Shown here: positions 8,773-17,450 of the stretch, in pieces
How positions within the stretch are numbered: position 1 is the stretch's first letter
Layout of the letters: every line of letters begins with the position of its first letter
Source: Planctomycetes bacterium UBA2386
GTDB taxonomy: Bacteria; Planctomycetota; UBA1135; UBA2386
DNA: 64,000 bases
Assembly (NCBI GenBank): GCA_002343845.1
Contig: DDSQ01000186.1
Coordinates: forward strand, 102,936-166,935
Direction: 5' to 3'
Translations under genes and position numbers: made by a program
Notes under the pieces: generated by a model
Databases searched by the model: none
The model's input: only the letters and a program-made list of their open reading frames with translations
What the model was told of the DNA's origin: nothing

Positions 8773-9696
8773 CTACGGTCGCCAGCGGGCCAGTTCGACC
8801 TCGGCGGCGATGACGCCGAAGGCGGCCCAGCCAGGACTCGCGGCCAGCTCGCGCAGCGCCGCGTGGGCCCGAGCACGATCGCCGGCGACCAGATCGTGGT
8901 GCGCGAGCCCAAACGCGAGCGCGCTGCCCGAGCTGCCGGCCCGCGGCGCGATCTGCTCGCGCGCCTTCCTGCCCGCGTAGAGCAGGCACAGGTTCAGGTA
9001 GGCGACGTTCTCGACGACGTCCATCCCCGCGTGGATCGGCGTCACGACGGCCAAGGCCCCGGCCGGATCGCGCAAGCGCATGCGCACGCACCAGAGCCAA
9101 TGGCTGACGGCGACGCGCGACTCGTCGTCGTCGACGACCGCCAGGCAGTCGAGCCAGGCGCGCTCCGCCGGCGCGAAGTCGCCGGCCAGGAACAGCGCGA
9201 GCCCGAGGTGGTAGTGCACGTTGTAGTGCAGCGAGGAATGCGGCGGACGCCCGGGTGTGGGCTGGCCATCGGCCTCCGTCTCGTCGGGCGTCGTGCGGCA
9301 GGCGACCGCGGCACGTTCGAGATCGTGGGCCGCCTTGCCGAACTCACGCAGCGTGATCCACCGGTGGCCACGATGGCGCAGCACGAACGGATCGCCCGGA
9401 TGATGGTCGAGCGCGTCGGTCAGCACGCCGACGGCCTCGCGGAAGCGCCCGAGGTAGCCGAGGCGCCGCGCGTACCAGATCGCCGCGTCGCGGTCCTCGG
9501 GCGAGGCGCGCCATTTCGCCTCGCCATCGGCGAGCGCAGCCCGTTGGGGCGCCTGCTCGGCCGGGTCGCCCGGCGGCGTTCCCAGCACGCGCCCGTCCAG
9601 CGACCAGCACTGCGCATCGCGCGGCAAGGTCCGGCAACCGGCGACGGGAATCGCGGCGAGGCACGCCGCCGCGATCAGGAGTTGTCTTTGGGCCAT
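8773..9696 (-). CDS. TPR-containing lipoprotein
   Basis: A 307-residue protein with a lipoprotein signal (LIAAACLAAIPVAGC, lipidated Cys21) followed by helical repeats of TPR type (AAIWYARRLGYLGRFREAVG, then DFAPAERAWLDCLAVVDD). Its specific partner is unknown; TPR proteins usually scaffold complexes. The start overlaps the apbE stop by 22 nt, making it the last gene of the nqr transcript if the hairpin after nqrF is read through. It could therefore be a flavinylation or NQR accessory factor, but nothing in the sequence proves that. Confidence 0.7.
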   Translation of the reverse strand: MAQRQLLIAAACLAAIPVAGCRTLPRDAQCWSLDGRVLGTPPGDPAEQAPQRAALADGEAKWRASPEDRDAAIWYARRLGYLGRFREAVGVLTDALDHHPGDPFVLRHRGHRWITLREFGKAAHDLERAAVACRTTPDETEADGQPTPGRPPHSSLHYNVHYHLGLALFLAGDFAPAERAWLDCLAVVDDDESRVAVSHWLWCVRMRLRDPAGALAVVTPIHAGMDVVENVAYLNLCLLYAGRKAREQIAPRAGSSGSALAFGLAHHDLVAGDRARAHAALRELAASPGWAAFGVIAAEVELARWRP

Positions 9697-10697
9697 GCGA
9701 TCTCGAATTGCCGCAACCGCTCTTCGCCCGCCGCCGGCGGCATCAGCAGCAGCGTTCCGCGCAAACCGAACCGTGCGAACCGCGGCCAGTTCGCGGCCAC
9801 GCCGTCGCTGCCGAGCACGAGGAACGCCGTGGCGAACGCGTCCGCGAGCGCCGCACTCGGTGCGAGCACCGACGCGCTGGCGACCGCGGCCGCCGGGTTG
9901 CGGCCGGTGCGTGGGTCGAACACGTGGTGCATGGGCACGCCGTCGCGAACGAACCCGTTGCGGTAGTCGCCGCTCGTGCACAACGCGGCGTCGTGCAGGG
10001 CGACGACACGCAGCCCCGCGTCGGCATCGCCGGTCGCGGACACGGACGCTGGATCGACCACGCCGATGCGCCACGGTCCAAGCGCCCCCTTGTCGCCGCG
10101 GCAGAGCACTTCGCCGGTGATCTCGAGGTAGAAGCCCTGCAGACGCAACGGCGCGAACCGGGCGGCGATCGCATCGGCGCAGGCGCCGGCGACGATGCCG
10201 TCGAGGTCGAGCTGCACGTCGGGGCGCGCCTTCACCAGCGTGTTGTCGCGCAAGCTGACGAGCTGCCAACCGACGTGTTCTCGCGCGCGATCGAGCGCAG
10301 CATCGTCGAGCGGGTGCCGCGGGTCGCGCTTGGCGGCCCGATAGAGTTCGCTCAGTGGTCGGACCGTGGGGTCGAAGGCGCCGTCGGTCACGCCCGCGAC
10401 GGCGAGCGCCTGGCGCAGCACCTTGGCGAAGAGCTCGCTGACCACGAGCGGCTCGGTGCTCGCGTGCGCGTTCACGCGGGCGATCTCCGAATCGGTGCGC
10501 CACTGGCTGAACGCGGCATCGTGCGCGGCGAGTTCCTGTTCGACGATCGCGCGCAGGTCCGCAACCGCCGCGTCGCCGACGAACTTGACCGTGTAGGTCG
10601 AACCCATCGTCGGCCCGCCGAACTCGCGAACCTCGTGCGACTGCTCGCTGCAAGCCGCCGCCACGAGCGCAAGCCAGACAAGGGGTCGGCACACCAT
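9675..10697 (-). CDS. apbE: FAD:protein FMN transferase ApbE
   Basis: A 340-residue lipoprotein (LALVAAAC, Cys16). ApbE moves FMN from FAD onto Thr of NqrB and NqrC in the periplasm. Family motifs are FGGPTMGSTYTVKF, DGAFDPTVRPLSELYR, TSGDYRNGFV and HHVFDPRTGRNP, with the late LADAFATAFLVLG metal segment. The motif normally written D-GG-A-KG is here LDLDGIVAGACAD, with Ala170 where a Lys is usual. The location right after nqrF supports the role. The ATG is preferred because it gives a proper lipoprotein signal. Confidence 0.9.
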   Translation of the reverse strand: MVCRPLVWLALVAAACSEQSHEVREFGGPTMGSTYTVKFVGDAAVADLRAIVEQELAAHDAAFSQWRTDSEIARVNAHASTEPLVVSELFAKVLRQALAVAGVTDGAFDPTVRPLSELYRAAKRDPRHPLDDAALDRAREHVGWQLVSLRDNTLVKARPDVQLDLDGIVAGACADAIAARFAPLRLQGFYLEITGEVLCRGDKGALGPWRIGVVDPASVSATGDADAGLRVVALHDAALCTSGDYRNGFVRDGVPMHHVFDPRTGRNPAAAVASASVLAPSAALADAFATAFLVLGSDGVAANWPRFARFGLRGTLLLMPPAAGEERLRQFEIAWPKDNS

Positions 10698-10755
10698 CGG
10701 GCCGCGGATCGTAACGGTGTCCCGAGCCGCGGCGCGAGCCCGAGCCCGAGAGCGC

Positions 10756-10782
10756 TTCGGCGGAGGCAACGATGCGGGCGCC
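10756..10782. repeat. Partial direct copy of the nqrF hairpin arm
   Basis: This 27-nt stretch (begins TTCGGCGGAGGCAACGA, ends GCGGGCGCC) matches the segment at 10858-10885 at about 25 of 28 positions. It lies 73 nt away in the same nqrF-apbE gap. The pairing suggests duplication of the arm of the adjacent hairpin. Confidence 0.6.
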
Positions 10783-10855
10783 CCACACCGCTCGCGCGTG
10801 GCGGCCAGTTGCGTTCCCGCCAACGCCGCGCTTCCGCAGCGCGAGCGGGAGACGC

Positions 10856-10918
10856 ATTTCGGTGGATGCAACGACTGCGGGCGCCTCCGGCGCCCGCGTG
10901 TCGTTCATCCGCCGAAAT
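10856..10918 (-). other. Large hairpin spanning the nqrF stop codon
   Basis: Arms of about 30 nt pair almost completely around a TCC loop. The left arm runs from ATTTCGG at 10856 to GCGGGCGCC at 10885; the right arm runs from GGCGCCCGC to CCGAAAT at 10918. The inner 9 bp are perfect GC pairs, with a few mismatches or bulges outside. The nqrF stop codon (10905-10907) lies inside the arm. There is no U-tract, so it may be an mRNA-stabilising or processing hairpin, or a Rho-independent-like attenuator between nqrF and apbE. Confidence 0.75.
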
Positions 10919-12131
10919 CGTCGAAGCGGATCATGTCCTTCTCGACGCCGAGATCGCCGAGCATCTTCTGCACGGCCGAGTTCATCATCGGCGGGCCGCA
11001 GAGGTAGAACTCGATCTCGTCCACGTTCGGGTGGTTCTTCAGGTAGTTGTCGAACACCACCTGGTGGATGAAGCCCTTCTTGCCGGTCCAGTTGTCCTCC
11101 GGCTGCGGCTCCGACAATGCGACGTGGTACTGGAAGTTCGGGAACTGCTTCTCGATCGCCTCGAACTCCTCGGTGTAGAACATCTCGCGCTTGCTGCGCG
11201 CGCCGTACCAGTAGGAGACCTTGCGCGTCGTCTTCTCGGTGTGGAACAGGTGGAAGATGTGGCTGCGCAACGGCGCCATGCCCGCACCACCGCCGATGTA
11301 GATCATCTCGCGGTTGGTCTTGTTGATGTGGAACTCGCCGTACGGGCCCGAGATCGTGATCTTGTCGCCCTTCTTCAGCGAGAAGACGTAGCTGCTGCAG
11401 ATGCCCGGGTTGAGCTGCATCTGCTTCGGCGGCGGTGTGGCGATGCGGATGTTGAGCATCACCATGTTGCCTTCCGCCGGATGGTTGGCCATCGAGTAGG
11501 CGCGGAAGATCGGGGTCGGGTTGTTGGCGACGAGGTCCCAGAGCTTGAACTTGTCCCAGTCGCCGCGGAAGCGCTCGGCGACGTCGAAGTCCTTGAACTT
11601 CAGGTTCTGGTACGGCGGCACGTCGATCTGGATGTAGCCGCCCGACTCGAAGTGGATGATCTCGCCCTTCGGCAGCTCGAGCACCAGCTCCTTGATGAAC
11701 GTCGCGACGTTGTCGTTGGAGCGCACCGTGCACTCCCACTTGCGGATGCCGAACACTTCGTCCGGCACCTTCACCTTCATCGGGCCGCGCACCTTGACCT
11801 GGCACGACAGGCGCCAGCCGGCCTTGGCTTCGGCCTTCTTGATGTGCGTCAGCTCGCTCGGAAGGATGTCGCCGCCGCCTTCGAAGACCTGGCACTTGCA
11901 CATCGCGCAGGAGCCTTTGCCGCCGCACGCCGACGGCAGGAAGATCTTCTGGTTGCTGAGCGCGAGCAGCAGGTTGCTGCCGACGTCGACTTCGGGCGAC
12001 TTGCTCGGGTCGTCGTTGATGAGCAACTTGACCTTGCCCTTCGCGACGAGCTTCTTCTCGCAGAACATCAGCACCAGCACCAGCAGCACGATGACTGCGG
12101 TGAGTGCGACGACGCCGGTCAGAACTTCCAT
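10905..12131 (-). CDS. nqrF: Na+-NQR subunit F (NADH dehydrogenase, 2Fe-2S/FAD)
   Basis: A 408-residue subunit that takes electrons from NADH. One N-terminal membrane helix (VVALTAVIVLLVLVLMF), then a ferredoxin domain with Cys69, Cys75, Cys78 and Cys110 (SACGGKGSCAMC). An FAD domain carries RAYSMAN and GPYGEFHI; the NADH domain carries GGGAGMAPLRSHIF and YLCGPPMMNSAV. Length equals the Vibrio protein. A GGGAGA Shine-Dalgarno precedes the ATG. Last structural gene of the nqr set. Confidence 0.97.
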   Translation of the reverse strand: MEVLTGVVALTAVIVLLVLVLMFCEKKLVAKGKVKLLINDDPSKSPEVDVGSNLLLALSNQKIFLPSACGGKGSCAMCKCQVFEGGGDILPSELTHIKKAEAKAGWRLSCQVKVRGPMKVKVPDEVFGIRKWECTVRSNDNVATFIKELVLELPKGEIIHFESGGYIQIDVPPYQNLKFKDFDVAERFRGDWDKFKLWDLVANNPTPIFRAYSMANHPAEGNMVMLNIRIATPPPKQMQLNPGICSSYVFSLKKGDKITISGPYGEFHINKTNREMIYIGGGAGMAPLRSHIFHLFHTEKTTRKVSYWYGARSKREMFYTEEFEAIEKQFPNFQYHVALSEPQPEDNWTGKKGFIHQVVFDNYLKNHPNVDEIEFYLCGPPMMNSAVQKMLGDLGVEKDMIRFDDFGG

Positions 12132-12161
12132 CGTTGCTCTCCCTGCCTCGGATGCTGCGGA

Positions 12162-12791
12162 TCAGATGCCACTGAAGGTCATGAAGGCCATCGCCACGAG
12201 ACCCGTGGTGATGAACGTGATGCCGAGCCCGCGCAGCGGTGCTGGCACGTGCGCCGTGCGCATGCGCCAGCGGATCGTCGCCATGCTGACGATCGCGAGC
12301 GCCCAGCCGGCCCCGGAGCCGAAGCCGTAGACGACGGCCTGCGTGAAGTCGTACTTGCGCTCGTACATGAACAGCGAGCCGCCGAGGATCGCGCAGTTGA
12401 CGGCGATCAGGGGCAGGAAGATGCCGAGCGCCGCGTAGAGCTTGGGGCTCAACTTGTCGACCGCCATCTCCACCACCTGCACGACCGCGGCGATGGAGGC
12501 GATGAAGGTCAGGAACTGCAGGTAGCCGAGATCGGTGTCCGGCAGGCCGGCCCACGCCAGCGCCCCCTTGCCGAGCACGTAGGTCTGCAGCGCCCAGTTC
12601 ATCGGCACGGTCAGCACCTGCACGAAGACCACCGCGATGCCGAGGCCGATCGCGGAGTCGACGCGCTTGCTGACCGCGAGGTAGCTGCACATCCCGAGGA
12701 AGAACGACAGCAGGATGTTCTCGACGAACACCGAGCGCAGGAACACGCTGCCGAGCGATTCGTCGTTGAAGAAGGCGAGCATCGCGGTCAT
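12162..12791 (-). CDS. nqrE: Na+-NQR subunit E
   Basis: A 209-residue integral membrane protein with six predicted helices. Cys in [11 protein letters not shown] and in [11 protein letters not shown] are the paired residues that, with those of NqrD, hold the intramembrane iron centre. It transfers electrons from the NqrF 2Fe-2S centre across the membrane. The start lies 4 nt after the nqrD stop. Confidence 0.97.
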   Translation of the reverse strand: MTAMLAFFNDESLGSVFLRSVFVENILLSFFLGMCSYLAVSKRVDSAIGLGIAVVFVQVLTVPMNWALQTYVLGKGALAWAGLPDTDLGYLQFLTFIASIAAVVQVVEMAVDKLSPKLYAALGIFLPLIAVNCAILGGSLFMYERKYDFTQAVVYGFGSGAGWALAIVSMATIRWRMRTAHVPAPLRGLGITFITTGLVAMAFMTFSGI

Positions 12792-12795
12792 GGGG

Positions 12796-13452
12796 TCACT
12801 TCTCCGAGTAGCCCGAGATCGAGCGTTGGATCCAGACGATGATGCCGAGCAGGAGGAAGGCGCCCGGCGCCAGCACCATCAGGCCGTTGTTGACGTAGCC
12901 GGCGTCGTAGAGCCCTTGCGGGATCACCTGCATGCCGAGCAGCTTGCCGCTGCCGAATATCTCGCGGATGGCGCCGACGACCGCGAGGATCCACGCGTAG
13001 CCCAGCCCGTTGCCGATGCCGTCCAGGAAGCTGCGCCACGGTGGGTTGCCCATCGCGTAGGCCTCGAGGCGCCCCATCACGATGCAGTTGGTGATGATCA
13101 GGCCGACGAAGACCGACAGCTGCTTGCTGAGGTCGTACATGTAGGCCTGCAGCAACTGGTCGAAGATGATCACGACGCTCGAGACGACGACGAGCTGGAC
13201 GATGATGCGGATCTTGTTCGGGATCAGCGTGCGGATCGTCGAGATGATGACGTTCGCGAGCGAGCAGACGAACGTCACGCCGAGACCCATGATCAGGGCT
13301 TTGTCGAGGCGCGTCGTCACCGCCAGGGCACTGCAGATGCCGAGGATCTGCAGCGCGATCGGGTTGTTGTCCCAGAGCGGGTCCTTGATCGCCTTGCGTT
13401 CGTCGGGCCCGAACAGGCTGCGCTTCTGCGGCGGAGTGGCAACTGCGGTCAT
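12796..13452 (-). CDS. nqrD: Na+-NQR subunit D
   Basis: A 218-residue membrane subunit homologous to NqrE in inverted topology. Iron-centre Cys are in [10 protein letters not shown] and [10 protein letters not shown]. The segment [17 protein letters not shown] near the N terminus is characteristic. The NqrM protein encoded at the head of the operon is the factor known to be needed for iron insertion at this site. Confidence 0.97.
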   Translation of the reverse strand: MTAVATPPQKRSLFGPDERKAIKDPLWDNNPIALQILGICSALAVTTRLDKALIMGLGVTFVCSLANVIISTIRTLIPNKIRIIVQLVVVSSVVIIFDQLLQAYMYDLSKQLSVFVGLIITNCIVMGRLEAYAMGNPPWRSFLDGIGNGLGYAWILAVVGAIREIFGSGKLLGMQVIPQGLYDAGYVNNGLMVLAPGAFLLLGIIVWIQRSISGYSEK

Positions 13453-13470
13453 GGGTGGCTCCGTATTGGC

Positions 13471-14208
13471 TCAGTTCTTCTTCGCCCAGTACTTGTTCAG
13501 CAGCGGCTTCCACGCCTCGAGTTCGGCGCGCACGCCCTTGGTCACGCCGTTGCTGGTGATCGTCGCGCCGGAAAGGCCGTCGACGTAGTGCTGCTTCTCC
13601 GCCGGCACCGCCGCGTCGACCTTGCCCTTCTTCACGGTGATGCCGACGAGCGCATCGCCGGCACCGAGCACGGTCTTGCCCTTCCACATCTCCTTCCACG
13701 CTGGGTTGTCGACCTCGCCGCCGAGACCGGGCGTCTCCTTGTGCGCATAGAAGGTGATGCCGCGCACATGGTTGGCGTCGCGATCGAGCGCCAGGTAGCC
13801 GAACATGGGGCCCCAGAGGCCCTTGCACTGGATCGGCAGGATCAGGCCGGTCTCCTTGCCGTCGGCGTCCAGCGCGACCGCGACCGGGCGGTAGCGCGCC
13901 CGCTCCTTCGGATCCTTGATCGCTTCGACGCTCGCCGGCGTCTTGCCGGCGTCGAAGTCGCCGGACTGCAGATCGACGATCTGCGTGCGCACCTGCTTCT
14001 GATAGATCGCCTCGAGCTCCTTGCGTGGGCGGGCATCGCCCTCCTGGATCAGGCCGCCGGCCACCATCACGTTCTTCTGGCGGTCGAACTCCTTCGCCGC
14101 CGCCTGCAGTTCGCTCAGCGAATTCGACGTGAACGCGAGCATCGTGCTCATCGCGACGCAGACCGTGACGGCGAAGCCGAGCACATAGCCATTGCTGCTG
14201 GTGTTCAT
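13471..14208 (-). CDS. nqrC: Na+-NQR subunit C (covalent FMN)
   Basis: A 245-residue subunit with one N-terminal membrane anchor (VLGFAVTVCVAMSTMLAF) and a periplasmic FMN domain. The flavinylation motif DGLSGATITS gives FMN-Thr at Thr216, and GLGGEVDNPAW is a conserved neighbour. FMN is attached by ApbE encoded downstream. Its start forms an ATGA overlap with the nqrB stop. Confidence 0.97.
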   Translation of the reverse strand: MNTSSNGYVLGFAVTVCVAMSTMLAFTSNSLSELQAAAKEFDRQKNVMVAGGLIQEGDARPRKELEAIYQKQVRTQIVDLQSGDFDAGKTPASVEAIKDPKERARYRPVAVALDADGKETGLILPIQCKGLWGPMFGYLALDRDANHVRGITFYAHKETPGLGGEVDNPAWKEMWKGKTVLGAGDALVGITVKKGKVDAAVPAEKQHYVDGLSGATITSNGVTKGVRAELEAWKPLLNKYWAKKN

Positions 14209-15473
14209 GAGCGAGCCATCCTCCGCTTGATGTTGGCGGCGACGACGAAGTGGTCGATGCCCGGAGCGAACGCGTTGAGCAGCAGGATCGCGAGCATCGT
14301 GCCTTCCGGATACGCCGGGTTGATCGTGCGCACGAGGATCGTCACGAAGCCGACCAGCGCCCCGTAGATCCACTTGCCCAGGTTGGTCTCCGGCGAGCTC
14401 ACCGGGTCGGTCGCCATGAAGACGATGCCGAACAGGAAGCCGCCACAGAGCAGTTGCTCCCACGGCAGCAGGCTGATCGGGCCGGTGGTCGCGCCGCCGA
14501 GTTGCATCAGCCAGGCGCTGCCCAACAGGCCCAGCACGCCTGCGACCATCACGCGCCAGCTGCCGACGCCGGTGAAGACCAGCCAGAACGCGCCGAGCAG
14601 CACGCAGAGTTTGCTGATCTCGCCGGCACTGCCGGGGATGTTGCCGAAGAACAGATCGGCATGGCTGTAGGCGCCTTGCAGTGCGGTGCTGGCGTCCGTG
14701 GACGCAGCTTTCACCACCGCCAGCGGCGTTGGTTGCGAGAACCCGTCGACCAGGCTGCCGGGGACGCCAGCCGGCGAGTGGTTGCCGGCCACCCACACCG
14801 CGTCGCCCGACATCTGCGCCGGGAACGCGAAGAACAGGAACGCGCGCACCAGCATCGCCGGGTTGAACACGTTCATGCCGGTGCCGCCGAACACTTCCTT
14901 GCCGAGCACGACCGCGAAGGCGACACCGATCGCGAGCTGCCACAGCGGGATCGACGCCGGCACGATCAGCGCGATCAACATGCCACTGACCAGGTAGCCC
15001 TCGCTCACCTCTTCCTTGCGGATCACCGAGAACAGCATCTCGATGCCAAGGCCAACGCCGTAGCTCGTGATCAGGATCGGCAGCATGCGCTGCAGTCCGA
15101 AGACGATCGTGTCGAACGCAGTCACCGCGCCGATCGTGGGCGCCCCGAGCAGCCACTGCAGCCAGCCGGTCACGTAGCCGTCGGCAGTCGCCTTGCCGGC
15201 CTTCACCATCGCATCGACGGCGAGGAAGTGCTGGGCGCCGGTGTTCCAGATCGCCCACAGCAGGCACGGCAGCATCGCGACGATGACCGTGTTCATGACC
15301 CGCTTCAGGTCGACGTAGTCGCGCACGTGCACGCGCTGGCCGCTGGTGCGGTGGTCCGGCGCGAACAGGAACGTCTCGAACGCGTCGAACAGCGGCCACA
15401 CCTTGTGGAAGCGGCTGTCCTTGGCGTGGTAGAGCGTCTTCTGCTTCTCGATCAGGTTGCGTAGGAACTGCAC
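14205..15473 (-). CDS. nqrB: Na+-NQR subunit B (covalent FMN, Na+ channel)
   Basis: A 422-residue polytopic protein forming the Na+ path and binding FMN, riboflavin and quinone. The GTG start is backed by an AAGGAGG Shine-Dalgarno lying inside the end of nqrA. The expected flavinylation site SGAT reads VDGFSQPTPLA here: Thr249 is kept, but Gly-Ala are replaced by Gln-Pro. The remaining helices and GKEVFGGTGMNVFNPAML segment are canonical. Confidence 0.97.
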   Translation of the reverse strand: MQFLRNLIEKQKTLYHAKDSRFHKVWPLFDAFETFLFAPDHRTSGQRVHVRDYVDLKRVMNTVIVAMLPCLLWAIWNTGAQHFLAVDAMVKAGKATADGYVTGWLQWLLGAPTIGAVTAFDTIVFGLQRMLPILITSYGVGLGIEMLFSVIRKEEVSEGYLVSGMLIALIVPASIPLWQLAIGVAFAVVLGKEVFGGTGMNVFNPAMLVRAFLFFAFPAQMSGDAVWVAGNHSPAGVPGSLVDGFSQPTPLAVVKAASTDASTALQGAYSHADLFFGNIPGSAGEISKLCVLLGAFWLVFTGVGSWRVMVAGVLGLLGSAWLMQLGGATTGPISLLPWEQLLCGGFLFGIVFMATDPVSSPETNLGKWIYGALVGFVTILVRTINPAYPEGTMLAILLLNAFAPGIDHFVVAANIKRRMARS

Positions 15474-15477
15474 GGGA

Positions 15478-16830
15478 TCACGCCTCCTTCTCGTACATGT
15501 CGAGCCCTTGGCGGATCACCTGGCCGACGTCGATCTTGCACGGATCGACGAACGTGCAGAGCGCCACGTCCTCTTCCGTCACTTCGAGCAGGCCCAGCTT
15601 CACGGCCTCGTCGATGTCGTTCGCCTGGATCGCGCGCACCAGGTAGCTCGGGTGGATGTCGAGCGGCATCACGCCTTCCCAGGTGCCGATGTTGACGATC
15701 GGCCGGTGGCCGCCGTGCAGGCGCGCGTCGACGACGTGCTCCTTCTTCGGCACGAGCCACGAGAACACGCTGCGGTGCCGGCTCAGCTTGCCGAACTGCG
15801 GCAGCGCCCAGCCGAACAGGTCGCGTCGACCGGTGCCCTCGGGGATCACCGTCACGGTCTTGGTCGCGAAGCCGAGGCAGCGATCCTGACCGACCGCGCT
15901 GCCGTGCAGCACGTTGCCGCAGATGACGCGCACGTCACCGGCGAACGGCTGGCCGCCGTTGAGCGCCGCGCTGTCGGCGCACTGACGCACCCGGAAGTAC
16001 TTGCGGCTCGCCGCCGCGCTGCCGCCGAGCGCCACCACGGTGTGGGCGGGGTAGCGCCCCGTGCGCGCCCATTCGCCGAGTCTCGCGACGTCCTGCAGCG
16101 TCAGCGTCCACGCCACCTCGCCGGCCTTGAGCGGGCGGATGTTGGCGATGTGCGTGCCGACGAGGCCCGACGGGTGCGGCCCCGCGAAGTCGTGCACTTC
16201 GACGCCCTGCAGGGCTCGCGCATCCGACTGGTGGTCGCCGGCGGCGCGCAGGCTGAGGAACACCTTGCCCGCGGTCAGCTTGCGCAGCAGGTCGATGCCG
16301 GCCTGCAGGTCGGCCTTCTGGCCCCGCGTGGCGAAGCACGGATCGGCGGCCAGCGGAGCGCTGTCCATGCCGTTCACGAAGATCGCCACCGGCACCCTGT
16401 GGCTTTGCGCCACCTTGCCGATCGGCCGCTGCCGCACGAGCTGCCACAGTCCGGCGCCCTTGATCGCCTTGACGATCGCATCGCGATCGCCCGAGGGCTT
16501 GGGCACCGCCGCGTGTTCTTCCTTGCCGCCCTTGCTCGCGGCGTTGTCGATGACGACGCGCAGCAGGAACCGCCGTTCGCCGAAGTCCATCCGCGACACC
16601 GTCCCACTGACCGGCGAGCACCACACCAGGTCGCGGTCCATCTTGTCGAGGAACACCGGCTGCCCGGTCTTCACGACGTCGCCTTCCTTGACCAGGGCCT
16701 TGGGCTTGATGCCGGGGAACTCCCCCGTCTCGAGCGCGACGCGCGCCGGCTCGGGTGCATCCACGAGCTGCAACTCGGGACGCCCCGCCAGCGGCAGGTC
16801 GTAGCCCTTCCTGATGGTGTGGGTGGTCAT
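15478..16830 (-). CDS. nqrA: Na+-NQR subunit A
   Basis: A 450-residue peripheral cytoplasmic subunit of family length. Typical segments are IRKGYDLPLAGRP at the start, KALVKEGDVVKTGQPVF (biotinyl/RnfC-like barrel), CSPVSGTVSRM, and the C-terminal CTFVDPCKIDVGQVIRQGL. It contributes to quinone binding in the complex. The ATG at the ATGA overlap with nqrM is preferred; a GTG two codons upstream is possible. Confidence 0.97.
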   Translation of the reverse strand: MTTHTIRKGYDLPLAGRPELQLVDAPEPARVALETGEFPGIKPKALVKEGDVVKTGQPVFLDKMDRDLVWCSPVSGTVSRMDFGERRFLLRVVIDNAASKGGKEEHAAVPKPSGDRDAIVKAIKGAGLWQLVRQRPIGKVAQSHRVPVAIFVNGMDSAPLAADPCFATRGQKADLQAGIDLLRKLTAGKVFLSLRAAGDHQSDARALQGVEVHDFAGPHPSGLVGTHIANIRPLKAGEVAWTLTLQDVARLGEWARTGRYPAHTVVALGGSAAASRKYFRVRQCADSAALNGGQPFAGDVRVICGNVLHGSAVGQDRCLGFATKTVTVIPEGTGRRDLFGWALPQFGKLSRHRSVFSWLVPKKEHVVDARLHGGHRPIVNIGTWEGVMPLDIHPSYLVRAIQANDIDEAVKLGLLEVTEEDVALCTFVDPCKIDVGQVIRQGLDMYEKEA

Positions 16831-17000
16831 CGGCACGAACCCTCGGCTGCGGGTTGATCCGCCGTCTTGCCGCAGCGCTGGCAGTTGCCGTCGGGGCTCA
16901 TGCCCCCGCAGGACCCGGACAGTCGCCGCCCGCCGACGGCGAGCACGACGATGGCGAGGACCGGCACCGAGAACACCAGGATTGGCAGGAGGAAGGACAC
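16827..17000 (-). CDS. nqrM: NqrM (DUF539), NQR maturation factor
   Basis: A 57-residue protein: one membrane helix (SFLLPILVFSVPVLAIVVLA), then GGRRLSGSCGGMSPDG and NCQRCGK. The Ser-Gly-Ser-Cys-Gly-Gly block plus two later Cys is the DUF539/NqrM signature. NqrM delivers iron to NqrD in Vibrio. The GTG start is inferred from the family N terminus (T/SFLI..); an in-frame GTG 45 nt upstream is the alternative. It lies at the head of the operon and overlaps nqrA by 4 nt, whereas in gammaproteobacteria it follows apbE. Confidence 0.9.
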   Translation of the reverse strand: MSFLLPILVFSVPVLAIVVLAVGGRRLSGSCGGMSPDGNCQRCGKTADQPAAEGSCR

Positions 17001-17091
17001 CGCTGGCCGAAAAAAAGGTCGGGCGACGATAGCGATCGGCGCCACGGAGTCGAGTCTCAGTCCGCAGCCGCGGGCACGAATCGTGGGTCGG

Positions 17092-17358
17092 TCAGCGGCG
17101 GCTCAGGACCAGGTCGCTGAGGCCCTGCAGGGTGTTGCAGTTGCGCAGCGAGATGTCGGCGTCGGTCAGCCGCACGCCGAAGCGCCGCTCGAGGAACTCG
17201 ACCACCTCGACCACGCCCGCGGAATCGACGATGCCCGAGGTCACCAGCGGCGTCTCGGCTTCGAGGCCGTCCTCGCGGCCGTCGCGGAACCAGTCGGCGA
17301 TGTAGGTGCGGATCGTGGCCAGGATCGTCGCACGATCGGGGAACGGCACGGCGGACAT
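17092..17358 (-). CDS. Acyl carrier protein-like
   Basis: An 88-residue protein with the four-helix carrier pattern and the phosphopantetheine site LVTSGIVDSAGVVEVVEFLE, where the Ser of DSAG would be modified. The ATG giving SAVPFPDRATIL is chosen; another ATG lies 15 nt upstream. It could load an acyl or aminoacyl group for a specialised lipid or peptide enzyme, not identified here. It reads toward nqrM across an 91-nt gap containing a T7 run; whether it shares the nqr promoter is unknown. Confidence 0.8.
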   Translation of the reverse strand: MSAVPFPDRATILATIRTYIADWFRDGREDGLEAETPLVTSGIVDSAGVVEVVEFLERRFGVRLTDADISLRNCNTLQGLSDLVLSRR

Positions 17359-17450
17359 CGCGGCGTGGATCATGCCGAATCGCGCCCCGGCGGCAACGTC
17401 GGCGACCCAGCCCTCGCCGCACGGCGCAGTCCGCGGCATGGTTCCGGCCC

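Noticed and set aside
8773..12690. A 1305-codon open frame on the minus strand
   Set aside because: It covers real TPR-lipoprotein codons only at its end; the rest is a high-GC shadow of apbE, nqrF and nqrE, which have recognised families in other frames.
17001..17091. T7 run before nqrM as a terminator of the ACP gene
   Set aside because: There is no GC-rich hairpin directly before the T-run on the transcribed strand.
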